Assembly (NCBI RefSeq): GCF_004117855.1
Contig: NZ_QWBW01000036.1
Span: forward strand, 1 to 45,998
Direction: 5' to 3'
DNA length: 45,998 nucleotides
From: Modicisalibacter coralii
GTDB taxonomy: Bacteria > Pseudomonadota > Gammaproteobacteria > Pseudomonadales > Halomonadaceae
A model generated the notes under the pieces. That model was not told the DNA's origin, searched no databases, and saw only the letters and a program-made list of their open reading frames with translations. A program made the position numbers and the translations under genes. Positions 26,491 through 35,158 of the stretch are shown piece after piece; position 1 is the stretch's first letter; the number at the start of each line of letters is the position of its first letter.

Positions 26491-26525
26491 TATGATGAAG
26501 CGATTTTGCTAGGCAAATCTTACCG

Positions 26526-29033
26526 TTAGCTACTGACCCACTGCCCGCCACGGTAAGCGAGTACTTCGCCGCTCTGGTCATCCAGCGCGAGCAGATGCAG
26601 CCAGCCATTGTGCGTCAGCGAGGTCAGCACCTCGTGGCGCGCGACGATCTCGGCGATCGCCTCCGGGGGCGCAGCGAGGTAGGCGCTCAAGCGCAGCGGT
26701 TCGTGACGCCAGCGCTCGCCGTCGTGCAGCGATTGCAGCGGCAGGCCGATACGTAGATCGCCGCCGTTGCCTTCGAACACGCCGATATGCCCGCCGACCA
26801 CGTTGTGCAGCACCTTGTTGCCACTGCCGAACTTGCGGTTATCGGTGACCGAGGCGTTGTACTGCATGTTGATCCAGTGGGCGACCACCAGCGGTGCGGT
26901 CATGATCGCTTCCAGCCGGGCGAAGTCGCTATCCGTGCGCCAGTCGTAGTCGTGCAGGAAGCTGCGCCCGGCGAGATCGAGCAGCGCAGTGCAGCGCCGT
27001 GGGGCGGCGATGAAGCTGGCGTTGTTGGCCAGCCCCCACTCCGGGCGGGTCTGCGACCAGTCGGCACCACGGCGGTCCAGGGTCTGCTCAAGTTCGGGCG
27101 TATCGGCCGCGAGGCCGAGCTGCGGGGCACGCTCGCGCCGAGCCTGCTCGCCGGCCCGTTGGAGCCAGGTGCGCATCTCTTCACCCAGCACTTGGGCGTC
27201 CGTCTCGGCCTCCAGCAGTTCGAGGCGGTCGGTGATGGTGTGATGCAGCGCCGGTACGAAGCGCGTCTCTTGGGGGATGACCAGTCCATCTTCGGCCAGC
27301 GCCCCGCGCAGCGCGGGGTCGTTGAGCAGCCGCGCCAGGGCGCGTACCGAGACTTCTCCGGACTGGCCGCCGCAGGCGCCGCACTCGAGCCCCGCGGCGT
27401 GCGGATTGTTGCTGCTGTGGCTGCCGTGCCCCACCAGCAGTACTCGCGAGGCGATATGCTCGGTCAGCCCCATGCCCACCAGCACGCTACGGGCAAGCGC
27501 GGCCTTGTCGGCCAGGCTCAGCGCCTCACCGCTGGCTCGCCAGTGCCAGCTCAACGTATCCATGGCGAGCGGCTGGCGCCGGGCCTTGGCCTCCAGCGAG
27601 CGGCGCAGTAGCTTGCCGGCATAGAGCAGCCCGCCCGCCTCCACCGCAGTGAAGCTGGCACTCGCCGTGCGGCTCCACTCCTGCAGGCGTGCCTGCCAGT
27701 TCAGCCGTTGCGCGGTGTGTGTCGTCCCCGTGTTCGGTTCGCTCTTGAGCATCACCTGCGGTGCCAACAGCCCAGGCAGGTGCGGCTGGGCCAGCGCGGT
27801 GCCGCCCTGCTGGTGCGCCAGCGGCAGCCCGAAGAAGCCGGCAAAGCCCAGCGTCTGGATCGCCGGGCTCTGGCGCTCCAGCGCCCGGCGCATCGGTTCG
27901 GAGCGCACATCGATGCAGAACACCGCCTGTAGCCGCGGCGTCTGCGTATTGTCTGGAGCCACACCCGCAGCCTGCAGTAGCGCATGGTGCAACGGCTGCT
28001 GGTAGGCGATTTCGCTGGCGAGCTGCCACACCCATAGCGGCTGCTGCGCACGCTGGTGGCGCTCGATGCGCGTCGGCAGCTCCACTAGCTCGGCGTGCCA
28101 CAGCCGATTCAGGCGCTCGGCCTGCTCTGGCTGCTCCGCTCCGATATAGCGCCACAGCACCAGCTCCCAGGCCAGGCGGATCGCCAGCAGGCTGCGCATG
28201 TCCGAAGGAGCCCGCTCGCCCTCGTGCTGATGCGCCTCCTGCGCCCCACCGGCGGAGGCATCCAGCCCCTGCTGCCAATCCTGATAGGCGACCCAGCTGG
28301 CCCAGCCGTTGATATCGAGCAGCAGCGCCTGGGCGTAGCTCTCTAGATGGCCGGTGGCGACATCCAGCTCGGCAATGGCCGCCTGGAACAGCCCCTCTTC
28401 GCTCTCCGGCAGGGTCTGGAAGTAGCGCCGCAGCCGCGGCTCGCCCATCAGGATGGCGATGCCGCGATCCTCGAGGGTCATCTCGCGCCAGTGCTGGTAG
28501 AGCCGCTTGCTGCGGGGCGCGTGCAGGCGCTCGGCGTTGAGCGGCCCGTCCGCCTGATAGTAGGCGGCGCAGAACTGGCTGATCTGATGGGTGATCTCGT
28601 CGCGCCAGGCCATCTGGTGCTGACGGTCACGGCGGGCATCGATCAGATCGCTGATGTTATGCCAGTGGGGCAGCCGGCTCAGCTCGTCGACCACCGCCAG
28701 TAGATTGCGGTAGGCGCCGTGGTAATCGAGCCGTGCGGCGGCCTCACTCAGGTGCGCCTCGGTGATCTCACCGCGCTGCCACGCCGCCAGATAGTGGCTC
28801 GGCGGCATCAGACCGTGGACATTGCCCAGCGCCGAGAGGCGCGCCGAGACCGTGGCGGCGTCTTCACCGCGCTGGGTCCAGTAGGGGCTCACCGCGATCA
28901 GCCGATCCAGCGGCCAGCTCGGGGCGATGCGTGCGCAGGCGCGATCCAGCGCCGCGATCTGGGGCTCGGTGAGCGGCGTGGCGTCGCTCGCGTCGGCCAG
29001 CCGTGCGGTTCGAGAGGTATCGAGACTCATCAT
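26526..29033 (-). CDS. dabA: DAB inorganic-carbon transporter, carbonic-anhydrase-like subunit
   Basis: 835-residue member of the UPF0753/DUF2309 family. DabA is a cytoplasmic, membrane-associated protein with a beta-carbonic-anhydrase-like zinc site. With DabB it converts CO2 to bicarbonate vectorially, using ion motive force. The predicted zinc/active residues are present: C373 and D375 in FCIDVRSEP, H536 in VGHGSHSSNNP and C551 in ECGACGG. Their spacing equals that of C351, D353, H524 and C539 in the Halothiobacillus protein. The ATG overlaps the dabB stop (ATGA). In a heterotroph it would supply bicarbonate for carboxylases in low CO2. Confidence 0.93.
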   Translation of the reverse strand: MMSLDTSRTARLADASDATPLTEPQIAALDRACARIAPSWPLDRLIAVSPYWTQRGEDAATVSARLSALGNVHGLMPPSHYLAAWQRGEITEAHLSEAAARLDYHGAYRNLLAVVDELSRLPHWHNISDLIDARRDRQHQMAWRDEITHQISQFCAAYYQADGPLNAERLHAPRSKRLYQHWREMTLEDRGIAILMGEPRLRRYFQTLPESEEGLFQAAIAELDVATGHLESYAQALLLDINGWASWVAYQDWQQGLDASAGGAQEAHQHEGERAPSDMRSLLAIRLAWELVLWRYIGAEQPEQAERLNRLWHAELVELPTRIERHQRAQQPLWVWQLASEIAYQQPLHHALLQAAGVAPDNTQTPRLQAVFCIDVRSEPMRRALERQSPAIQTLGFAGFFGLPLAHQQGGTALAQPHLPGLLAPQVMLKSEPNTGTTHTAQRLNWQARLQEWSRTASASFTAVEAGGLLYAGKLLRRSLEAKARRQPLAMDTLSWHWRASGEALSLADKAALARSVLVGMGLTEHIASRVLLVGHGSHSSNNPHAAGLECGACGGQSGEVSVRALARLLNDPALRGALAEDGLVIPQETRFVPALHHTITDRLELLEAETDAQVLGEEMRTWLQRAGEQARRERAPQLGLAADTPELEQTLDRRGADWSQTRPEWGLANNASFIAAPRRCTALLDLAGRSFLHDYDWRTDSDFARLEAIMTAPLVVAHWINMQYNASVTDNRKFGSGNKVLHNVVGGHIGVFEGNGGDLRIGLPLQSLHDGERWRHEPLRLSAYLAAPPEAIAEIVARHEVLTSLTHNGWLHLLALDDQSGEVLAYRGGQWVSS

Positions 29034-30610
29034 TGAAAACTCCCGCGAGAGACAGTGTGATGCTGCTTGGCCTGAATCCGGCCGGGCAGTGTGTGGGGCC
29101 AGAGCTTGAGGGTGTTACGGGTGACCCATTCGTCGAGGTAGAAGCCGGCGTAGCAGTAACGGTTGAGCGTCTGCGAGGCGCGGTAGTGCAATCCATGGCG
29201 CTGCAGCCAGTAGCCAGCGAAGAGCAGCACGAACAGCACGCTCACCCACAGATCCGCCCAGGGCGAGACACTGTGCCCGGTGGCGGGCAGCAGCGTGACG
29301 AACAGCGTCTTGAGGCCGACATAGGCGAGCACCACCAGCACGGCCAGGCCGAGGAAGCTGCCGAGGGCGCCCGCGCTACGCTCACTGCGGCGCTCGGCCA
29401 GCATCACGCTCAGAGCCAAAGTGACCAGCACCCAGGGGCTGTAGGCGGCGAAGGCCGGCGAATCGCTAAGGCTGCGTGCCACCACCACCACCGTGCTCAC
29501 CAGCGCGGCACTGATCAGAAAGGCCGCGAGCCACTGGCCCGGCGAGGGGCTGCGGGCCGGAGCCTGGCGACGCAGCAGATCTTCGACCACCGCCTCGCCG
29601 GAGCTAAGAAAGGCGTAGGCCTTGTAGCAGGAGTGGGCGAGCAGGTGCAGCAACGCCAGTTCGGTCAGCCCGAGGGCGATCTCGACCAGCATCAGGCCCA
29701 TCTGGGCGCTGGTCGACCAGGCCAGGCGCACCTTGACGCTGACGCGGATCATCATCACCAGTGCCGCCAGCACGCTACTGACACCGGCCACCGCCAGTAC
29801 CAGCGCCTGGGCCGGCGCCGACTGCAGCAGCAGCGGCGAGAACAGCAGCAGCAGGTAGCCCCCCAGGTTGATCACCCCGCCGTGCAGCGTCGCCGACACC
29901 GGGGTCGGCGCCTCCACCACCTGGATCAGCCAGCCGTGCAGCGGTAGCTGGGCGCACTTGATCAGCGCCGCCAGCCCGATCAAGCAGGCCGCGACCTGGT
30001 CGGCGAGGGTCAGGGCGTGACCGGGTACGGCATAGGCGGCGGTGATGACGCTGATCCGCGCGCTATCGTGCTCCAGGTAGAGGATGAGGAAAGCGGCTGC
30101 GGCGCAGAGCTCGGCGGCGCGGGCGAAGAGGAACTTCTTGTGCGCGGCCAGGGCCGCACGCGGGCGGTCCGGGTAGAACATCAGCAGCTGGTGCATGGCC
30201 AGGCTGATGCCCAGCCAGGCGAACAGGAACAGCAGCAGATGATCGCTGAGCACCGCCACGCTGACCGCGGCGAAGAGCGCCTGAACGAGGGTGACGAAGC
30301 GTCGCTGGCGCGGCTCGCCCTGCAGATAGGTCGCGCTGTAGCGCACCACCACGAAGGCGATGAAGTTGGCCAGCGCCAGCATGGTCAGTTGCAGTACGCC
30401 GCTCTGCCACCAGCCGGCCAGCGCCGGCAGGCCGTGTACCAGCCCCAGCGCCAGCAGCGCTGCTGCCAGCAGCACGCTGACGCTGGTGGTGACCTGGCCG
30501 ATGCGCCAGGCCCGCGCGGTGGTGCCGCGGGCGCTGACCACGGCCCCCAGCGCCAGGATGAGCGGTACCAGGGTAAGCAGGAAGGTGAAAAATGGCTCGT
30601 TGCCGTGCAT
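29030..30610 (-). CDS. dabB: DAB inorganic-carbon transporter, membrane subunit (NuoL-like)
   Basis: 526-residue polytopic membrane protein of the proton-conducting NuoL/MrpA family, with about 13 hydrophobic segments. Internal landmarks are LLLFLFAWLGISLAMHQLL, ALIKCAQLPLHGWLIQVVEA (the antiporter-type Lys and His region, with APTPVSATLHGGVINLGGY following) and LAHSCYKAYAFLSSGEAV. It is shorter than NuoL and immediately precedes dabA, the arrangement typical of dab operons. It couples cation flow to CO2 hydration by DabA. Confidence 0.92.
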   Translation of the reverse strand: MHGNEPFFTFLLTLVPLILALGAVVSARGTTARAWRIGQVTTSVSVLLAAALLALGLVHGLPALAGWWQSGVLQLTMLALANFIAFVVVRYSATYLQGEPRQRRFVTLVQALFAAVSVAVLSDHLLLFLFAWLGISLAMHQLLMFYPDRPRAALAAHKKFLFARAAELCAAAAFLILYLEHDSARISVITAAYAVPGHALTLADQVAACLIGLAALIKCAQLPLHGWLIQVVEAPTPVSATLHGGVINLGGYLLLLFSPLLLQSAPAQALVLAVAGVSSVLAALVMMIRVSVKVRLAWSTSAQMGLMLVEIALGLTELALLHLLAHSCYKAYAFLSSGEAVVEDLLRRQAPARSPSPGQWLAAFLISAALVSTVVVVARSLSDSPAFAAYSPWVLVTLALSVMLAERRSERSAGALGSFLGLAVLVVLAYVGLKTLFVTLLPATGHSVSPWADLWVSVLFVLLFAGYWLQRHGLHYRASQTLNRYCYAGFYLDEWVTRNTLKLWPHTLPGRIQAKQHHTVSRGSFQ

Positions 30611-30710
30611 GGGAAGGCTCCGCTGATCCAGGGAGCGTGCAGTATCCGGCGAGCCGATTTTTAATTAAAATAGATATTAATTGACAAATGGTTCTAAAAA
30701 AGAGAACGAA
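30611..30710. promoter_or_regulatory. Divergent promoter region of dabBA and the LysR gene
   Basis: A 100-base intergenic region. It contains the perfect AT palindrome TTTTAATTAAAA (30659-30670) followed by ATATTAAT (30675-30682). LysR regulators usually bind AT-rich dyads between their own and the target promoter, so these are the likely operator. Confidence 0.5.
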
Positions 30711-31610
30711 ATGAGCCGGCTCAACTATCATCACCTCTACTACTTCTGGCGCGTGGCCCGCGACGGCAAGCTGACCCAGGTGGCGGACTCGCTGCACCTC
30801 TCCCAGAGCGCGCTGTCGGCGCAGATCCGCAAGCTGGAAGAACGGATGGACAAGCCGCTGTTCGAACGCCGCAACCGCGCCCTGGTGCTGACCGAGGCGG
30901 GCCGCCGGGTGTTCAACTACGCGGAGGCGATCTTCACCAAGGGCGAAGAGCTGGAGTCGCTGATCAGCCGCGGTATCGAGCCCGCGTACCAGCGCCTACG
31001 CATCGGCACGCTCTCCACCATGTCGCGTAACTTCATCGAGAGCTTCGTCGCCCCTCTGCTCCATCAGCCCGAGCAGCGGGTGCACTTCAGCCTGCACGCC
31101 CGCGGCATGGCCGACCTTCTGGATGGCCTGGCCCGCCACGAACTCGACGTGGTGCTCACCAACACCCAGCTACCGTCGTCGCATTCGCAGGCCGCTGCCT
31201 GGCAGAGCCAGCTACTGGCACGCCAACCGCTCTCGATCATCGGCCCGCCCGGCGCCGCCCCGGGTACCCCCTTCCCCACCGGCTTCGATGACAGCCGCTG
31301 GATCCTGCCCGGCGAGCACCACGAGATTCGCCGCGCCTTCGACGGCCACTGCAGCCTCTACCAGTACCGGCCGAAGATCCTCGCCGAAGCCGACGACATG
31401 GCGATGCTGCGCCTGCTGGCCCGCGACAGCGGCGCGCTGAGCGTGCTGCCGGAGGTGGTGGTCAAGGACGAGCTACAGCAGGGGCGGCTGGCACGCCTGG
31501 AACAGCTCCCCAACGTCTTCGAGAATTTCTACGCCATCACCCTGCCGAGAGAGTTCATGCCGGGTGTGGTCTCGGAGCTGCTGGCCCGGCCCCTGGGGGA
31601 TGTGGCCTAG
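30711..31610 (+). CDS. LysR-family regulator, NhaR-like, probably of dabBA
   Basis: 299 residues. The N-terminal winged helix-turn-helix reads YHHLYYFWRVARDGKLTQVA, followed by HLSQSALSAQIRKLEERM and LTEAGRRVFNYAE. This HHLYYFW...GKLTQVA pattern is close to NhaR, the LysR protein that responds to sodium. The rest is a periplasmic-binding-protein-like effector domain. The start at 30711 (MSRLNYHH) follows GAGAACGAA. It is divergent from dabBA, with 100 bases between them, as expected for a LysR protein controlling its neighbour; the signal (CO2/bicarbonate, pH or sodium) is unknown. Confidence 0.88.
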   Translation: MSRLNYHHLYYFWRVARDGKLTQVADSLHLSQSALSAQIRKLEERMDKPLFERRNRALVLTEAGRRVFNYAEAIFTKGEELESLISRGIEPAYQRLRIGTLSTMSRNFIESFVAPLLHQPEQRVHFSLHARGMADLLDGLARHELDVVLTNTQLPSSHSQAAAWQSQLLARQPLSIIGPPGAAPGTPFPTGFDDSRWILPGEHHEIRRAFDGHCSLYQYRPKILAEADDMAMLRLLARDSGALSVLPEVVVKDELQQGRLARLEQLPNVFENFYAITLPREFMPGVVSELLARPLGDVA

Positions 31611-32062
31611 CGGTTAGCCAACGTTGAGCGTCTAAACCCACCGCTCATCTTGAAACCATCTCGCATGTTCATGCCCATCAAGACGAGGTTGGTCGCACCG
31701 GCAAGCAATTCAGCGCCTTGCACCAGGTAGAAAGCCGTATCAAACGCGCTTGCGGATGCCCAGCGATCAAGCAACACGGCACAGGGAATGAGTACCAATA
31801 ACCCATTGATGGCAATAAAGGGCATTCTCATTTTCTTGCGTCTTACGAGCTTCCCTCTTCTGGATTTCGCCAAGGCAAAACCGCTACCGCCGGTCAGGGC
31901 AATGGAAGGCACCAGCACCCACAAACCTGGCCAAACGATGAGGCTTTTGACAGTCACGATGGATGCTGCCGTACCGAACAGCTCGACGAGAATCGTCGAC
32001 GAGAAGAACGTGGCAATGCACAAGATGGCGAGGGTGGCTGCCAGTCGATGGAGCATGAGCAT
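31607..32062 (-). CDS. Four-helix membrane protein next to a MarR regulator
   Basis: 151 residues with four hydrophobic segments (about 7-30, 40-62, 80-102 and 110-132) separated by a basic loop (KSRRGKLVRRKKMR). No enzyme motif is seen; similar small four-TM proteins are of unknown function. The start at 32062 is fixed by GGAGGAAACC just upstream. Its divergent neighbour is a MarR regulator, and two matching operators lie between them, so it is probably the regulator's target. Its stop overlaps the end of the convergent LysR gene by four bases. Confidence 0.78.
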   Translation of the reverse strand: MLMLHRLAATLAILCIATFFSSTILVELFGTAASIVTVKSLIVWPGLWVLVPSIALTGGSGFALAKSRRGKLVRRKKMRMPFIAINGLLVLIPCAVLLDRWASASAFDTAFYLVQGAELLAGATNLVLMGMNMRDGFKMSGGFRRSTLANR

Positions 32063-32086
32063 GCTGGTTTCCTCCGGCGGGGCAAG

Positions 32087-32142
32087 TTGGTAACATGTTG
32101 TCATAATGCGAGCGACAGCCGAGGTTGTCAACATGTTGTCAA
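32087..32142. promoter_or_regulatory. Two tandem MarR-type operators
   Basis: TTGGTAACATGTTGTCATA (32087-32105) and TTGTCAACATGTTGTCAA (32125-32142) share the palindromic core AACATGTT with cores 38 bases apart. The second is nearly a full 18-base palindrome. They lie between the membrane-protein gene and the MarR gene, so MarR probably controls both. Confidence 0.7.
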
Positions 32143-32161
32143 TCCGCCAAAGGAATCGTCG

Positions 32162-32605
32162 ATGAGCGACGCTCAGAAAGGCCCGGTGTTCACCGAGATT
32201 GTTCTCGAAGTCTTCAAGCTGGGCGGGCTCCTCGTCAGTGAGGGCGACCGTATGGGGTCGGAATATGGCATTACCAGTGCCCGATGGAAGATCCTGGGTG
32301 CCCTTTCCCTGGCGGGTGAACCGCAAACCGTGCCGCAGATCGCCGGAAGCATGGGGCTGACAAGACAAGCCGTACAGCGGCTCGTGGATGCCATGCAGAA
32401 GGATAACCTTCTGTTGTTCCATGACAATCCGGGGCATAAGCGTGCAAAACTGATCAGCCTCTCTGACCTTGGAAGAACGGTCTATTCGAAGCTGTATGAA
32501 AAGCAGTCAGGCTGGGCCAAGACATGCTCAGCAGGCATCACCCAGGCGGAGCTGGAGACAACACTGTCTGTGCTCGAGCGCATATCTGGCGCGATTGACC
32601 GCTGA
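32162..32605 (+). CDS. MarR-family transcriptional regulator
   Basis: 147 residues with the MarR winged helix-turn-helix: ITSARWKILGALSLAGEPQT, VPQIAGSMGLTRQAVQRLVD, AMQKDNLLLFHDNPGHKRAK (beta wing) and LISLSDLGRTVYSKL. Flanking helices would form the dimer. The start follows AAAGGAA. The shared operator region points to autoregulation and control of the divergent membrane-protein gene. The ligand is unknown. Confidence 0.9.
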   Translation: MSDAQKGPVFTEIVLEVFKLGGLLVSEGDRMGSEYGITSARWKILGALSLAGEPQTVPQIAGSMGLTRQAVQRLVDAMQKDNLLLFHDNPGHKRAKLISLSDLGRTVYSKLYEKQSGWAKTCSAGITQAELETTLSVLERISGAIDR

Positions 32606-32684
32606 CGAGGCTTTACGCTTTGTCTGAAAAATGCTGCGCTCGCCCATACGGCGTTAAAAATTGACTCAAGCCACGAAAACCCAA

Positions 32685-32716
32685 AAGCCCCGAATCAGAG
32701 GTCTGACTCAGGGCTT
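32685..32716. terminator. Terminator between MarR and the GFA gene
   Basis: AAGCCCCGAATCAGA (32685-32699) pairs imperfectly with TCTGACTCAGGGCTT (32702-32716), preceded by AAAA. It lies between convergent genes. Confidence 0.6.
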
Positions 32717-32791
32717 GTCACGAGATGCATGCCTGGCATTGAGATTACCGAGGTGATGGCTTCATGCGCCCCATGGCAACGGATGCTGGAT

Positions 32792-33247
32792 TCAACCCGG
32801 CCTTAGCGCATATGCCTGAAGTAGCTCCGGGAACTTGTCCTGCGGCGGGAACTTGCAGAAGCTATGCTCTGCCCCCGTCGTCGCCCATTCCAGCTTTTCA
32901 TCCGTATACGTTTCGACGAATGGCCTGAAGGCTCGGGCATCTTCCAGCATCGTCGCACGCACATTGACGAAATCATCCATGCCTTCCGGGCGCGTGAATA
33001 GCCAGCTCATGCAATGCCCGCAGAAAAAATGGCGCGTACTACCATGCAGCCCACCGATAACCGGTTCCCCGGATGTGATCGAGAAGGCCGTGCTGTGAAA
33101 CAGCGAACTGAGGCTGAAGGCACTGGATGTCATCCTCTGACACCCCGTGCAATGGCAGGCCATGGTGATCATTGGCTTGCCACGAACCTCGAACGCTGTC
33201 TGTCCGCAACGGCAATAACCTTTCGTACTCAGCGTCGTAGCATTCAT
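32792..33247 (-). CDS. GFA/CENP-V-fold zinc protein (second copy)
   Basis: About 151 residues. Zinc-binding cysteines appear as [28 protein letters not shown] and [16 protein letters not shown]. That is the GFA family pattern, with the common TSSAFSL substrate-side segment missing from the cassette-borne GFA protein at 22.6 kb, so the two are not recent duplicates. Reaction unknown. An ATG nine bases upstream is an alternative start; the chosen one has GGGATGG in front. Confidence 0.85.
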   Translation of the reverse strand: MNATTLSTKGYCRCGQTAFEVRGKPMITMACHCTGCQRMTSSAFSLSSLFHSTAFSITSGEPVIGGLHGSTRHFFCGHCMSWLFTRPEGMDDFVNVRATMLEDARAFRPFVETYTDEKLEWATTGAEHSFCKFPPQDKFPELLQAYALRPG

Positions 33248-33320
33248 GACGACCATCCCAGTTTCATGGTTTGACTCGTACCTACCGACACGGCGGAAAT
33301 ATGATTGCAGCCTTGGCGCC

Positions 33321-33797
33321 TTATTGACCGACGAATCGATATTGGAAAAATCCGAAACCCAGGTCAGGCTCCGGCCCCGTGACTGACACTCTCACAAAGC
33401 CATTTTTCTCATAAAAATGATGATTACGCTTCGCGTAGTCCGGGGTTTCCAGCTCCCAGATTTTGACTGCCGGATAAAGCCGCCGTATCTCCCGAAGCAT
33501 CCAGCTCCCGACTCCCTTGTTCATCACGCTCGGGTGGACATGCATACCATGAATTATCCCCCGAGCGCCGCCACGCACAGCAATTATTATCGAGCCGCCG
33601 AGACAACCTTCCAAAAAGCAGGCATAGTAATGGCTGTCTCTCATCCATCTTCCGTGAACCATGGGATCATCATGGCCGGGAGGGCCGCCTGACGCCACCG
33701 TCAGCGGCCTGAAGCGATCATCATCGCTGAATGCAGCCTTGGCGAGTTCCGTGGCTGCCTCGATGGTATCAGGCGAGATTATTTCAAGCGTCCACAT
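33321..33797 (-). CDS. GNAT acetyltransferase (cassette-like)
   Basis: 158 residues, GNAT fold: [20 protein letters not shown] then [20 protein letters not shown] (acetyl-CoA binding), and [20 protein letters not shown] at the C-terminal half. The substrate is unknown. It lies directly downstream (minus strand) of a candidate attC, and its start codon is about 5 bases from that site with no good ribosome-binding site, as common for gene cassettes. Confidence 0.82.
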   Translation of the reverse strand: MWTLEIISPDTIEAATELAKAAFSDDDRFRPLTVASGGPPGHDDPMVHGRWMRDSHYYACFLEGCLGGSIIIAVRGGARGIIHGMHVHPSVMNKGVGSWMLREIRRLYPAVKIWELETPDYAKRNHHFYEKNGFVRVSVTGPEPDLGFGFFQYRFVGQ

Positions 33798-33801
33798 AGG
33801 T

Positions 33802-33857
33802 GCTCAACGCAGAATATCGAAGCTCAGTTGTCAGTCGATGCGCAACGGCGCTTACCA
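33802..33857 (-). other. Candidate attC
   Basis: Minus strand: ends in a perfect GTTGAGC (GTTRRRY). The internal arms TGCGCATCGA and TCGATATTCTGCG pair imperfectly. The opposite end overlaps the kinase stop codon and is degenerate. Confidence 0.5.
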
Positions 33858-34379
33858 TGGTCGGCTGAAACGGTTGATCAAACCATGCTCCTTCAAAATA
33901 GCCATTTGCTCAGTCACTGGCATGTCCCCTTCTAGCTTGATCACGGGACATGAACGTTTTTCCAGCCATGCCCGATGCCTAGCAAGACTGCTCCCCGGCG
34001 CGGTTCCCTGGTCATACTGAGCCGCCCATTCAAGAAATTCGGGGTCTGCAGCACCAAAAAGGTGGATTTCCCTGGCCTGCAATCTCTTTAGACGGATATG
34101 AGTTTCCACATACAAGAAGATCACGACATCGAAAGCGTCTTCAATTGACTGGCCCCATTCCATCACCGACCCTGAGACGACTGCGTCCGAATGGCTTCCC
34201 AGTCTCGACGACAGCAACCTGCACCTCTCCGCCGCAGCTCTTTTCTTCGTGAACGGCGGGTTGGTATCCAACCAATAGAAATCGTCAGCCTCCAAAAACA
34301 AGACATTCAATTCCCTGGCAAGAGCCTTGCCGAGAGTGCTGGTTCCGGAACCTGCTGCACCGGTAATGAGGACATGCAT
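33852..34379 (-). CDS. P-loop kinase-like protein (adenylate/shikimate kinase-like)
   Basis: About 175 residues. The Walker A motif GAAGSGTST starts at residue 6, followed by LGKALARELNVLFLEADDFYW as in small nucleoside or metabolite kinases. VVSGSVMEWG and VVIFLYVETHIRLKRLQARE resemble the core strand and LID region of that fold. The phosphate acceptor is unknown. The ATG at 34379 is preceded by AGGTG provided by the end box of the adjacent attC; a GTG nine bases upstream is the alternative. Confidence 0.82.
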   Translation of the reverse strand: MHVLITGAAGSGTSTLGKALARELNVLFLEADDFYWLDTNPPFTKKRAAAERCRLLSSRLGSHSDAVVSGSVMEWGQSIEDAFDVVIFLYVETHIRLKRLQAREIHLFGAADPEFLEWAAQYDQGTAPGSSLARHRAWLEKRSCPVIKLEGDMPVTEQMAILKEHGLINRFSRPW

Positions 34380-34386
34380 CGTAGAC

Positions 34387-34434
34387 ACCTAACGCTATAG
34401 TTAGCGGCCCGTCCGCTGCAATGCTTGGTTATAC
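34387..34434 (-). other. attC site, short (48 bp)
   Basis: Minus strand: GTATAAC, then CAAGCATTGCAGCGGACGGG, CCGCTAACTATAGC and a perfect GTTAGGT. GCAGCGG/CCGC pair. It encodes the final NQALQRTGR of the acetyltransferase, a well-known attC-derived C-terminus. Confidence 0.75.
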
Positions 34435-34901
34435 AGCTCTAGATTCAAGCCCAGGAAATTTGTTCCTGGAACGGGGTTGTTCGTTACGGGAGGATGCTCA
34501 ACGAATCCATACGACCGGTATAATTTCAGGGCAGCCTTGAACTCAGGCAGCACATCCAGACATATTTTCTTATATCCACTCATCAAGGCCTCTTGCAAGA
34601 CTCTGCCCACAAGATTAGCGCCCTGATTATCGCCTCGCGCACTTGGCCGGACATACACCCTCTTCATTTCGCAGACTTCCTCATTCAGCTTCCGAAATGC
34701 CGCACACCCAACCGGCTTGCCGTCTTTTTTCAGCAGAAAAATCTTTGATTCTCCAGAGCCATACTTCTCAGGCAACTGGCTAAACTCTTTCTCATTGCCC
34801 TGGAAAGAGAGATCGACCGAGGTGCTTCCCACGTACTCCCGGTACAGATCAAGAACATCCTCAAGATCATCGGGAAAAACGGCTCTCACTATCTCGAACA
34901 T
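34401..34901 (-). CDS. GNAT acetyltransferase with attC-encoded tail
   Basis: 166 residues, GNAT fold: IFLLKKDGKPVGCAAFRKLN, CEMKRVYVRPSARGDNQGAN (acetyl-CoA site) and LVGRVLQEALMSGYKKICLD, then ALKLYRSYGFVEHPPV. It resembles putative acetyltransferases frequent in integrons. The last residues, NQALQRTGR, and the stop codon are supplied by the attC. GGAG precedes the ATG. Substrate unknown. Confidence 0.85.
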   Translation of the reverse strand: MFEIVRAVFPDDLEDVLDLYREYVGSTSVDLSFQGNEKEFSQLPEKYGSGESKIFLLKKDGKPVGCAAFRKLNEEVCEMKRVYVRPSARGDNQGANLVGRVLQEALMSGYKKICLDVLPEFKAALKLYRSYGFVEHPPVTNNPVPGTNFLGLNLELYNQALQRTGR

Positions 34902-35158
34902 TTTATACTCCGGGCGGCATGAACAGATTTAAGGAGAAGTCAATTACAGGCCATTTTTGTCCACCTTGCTGACTATGCTTATAGTGCCTTTCAAAATCTT
35001 GGAAGGCGCTCTATGCCGCAAAAGACTTTGTCGGGGCGTGTAGCCCGCTGGGCTGGGGCCTGAATGAATATTCAGCAACGCTACCAGTCCCGCGGAGCAA
35101 GAAACTCATGGAAAACATGGCCTGCCGTTGTACGGGGCATTTTGCGGTCGAAATCGGG

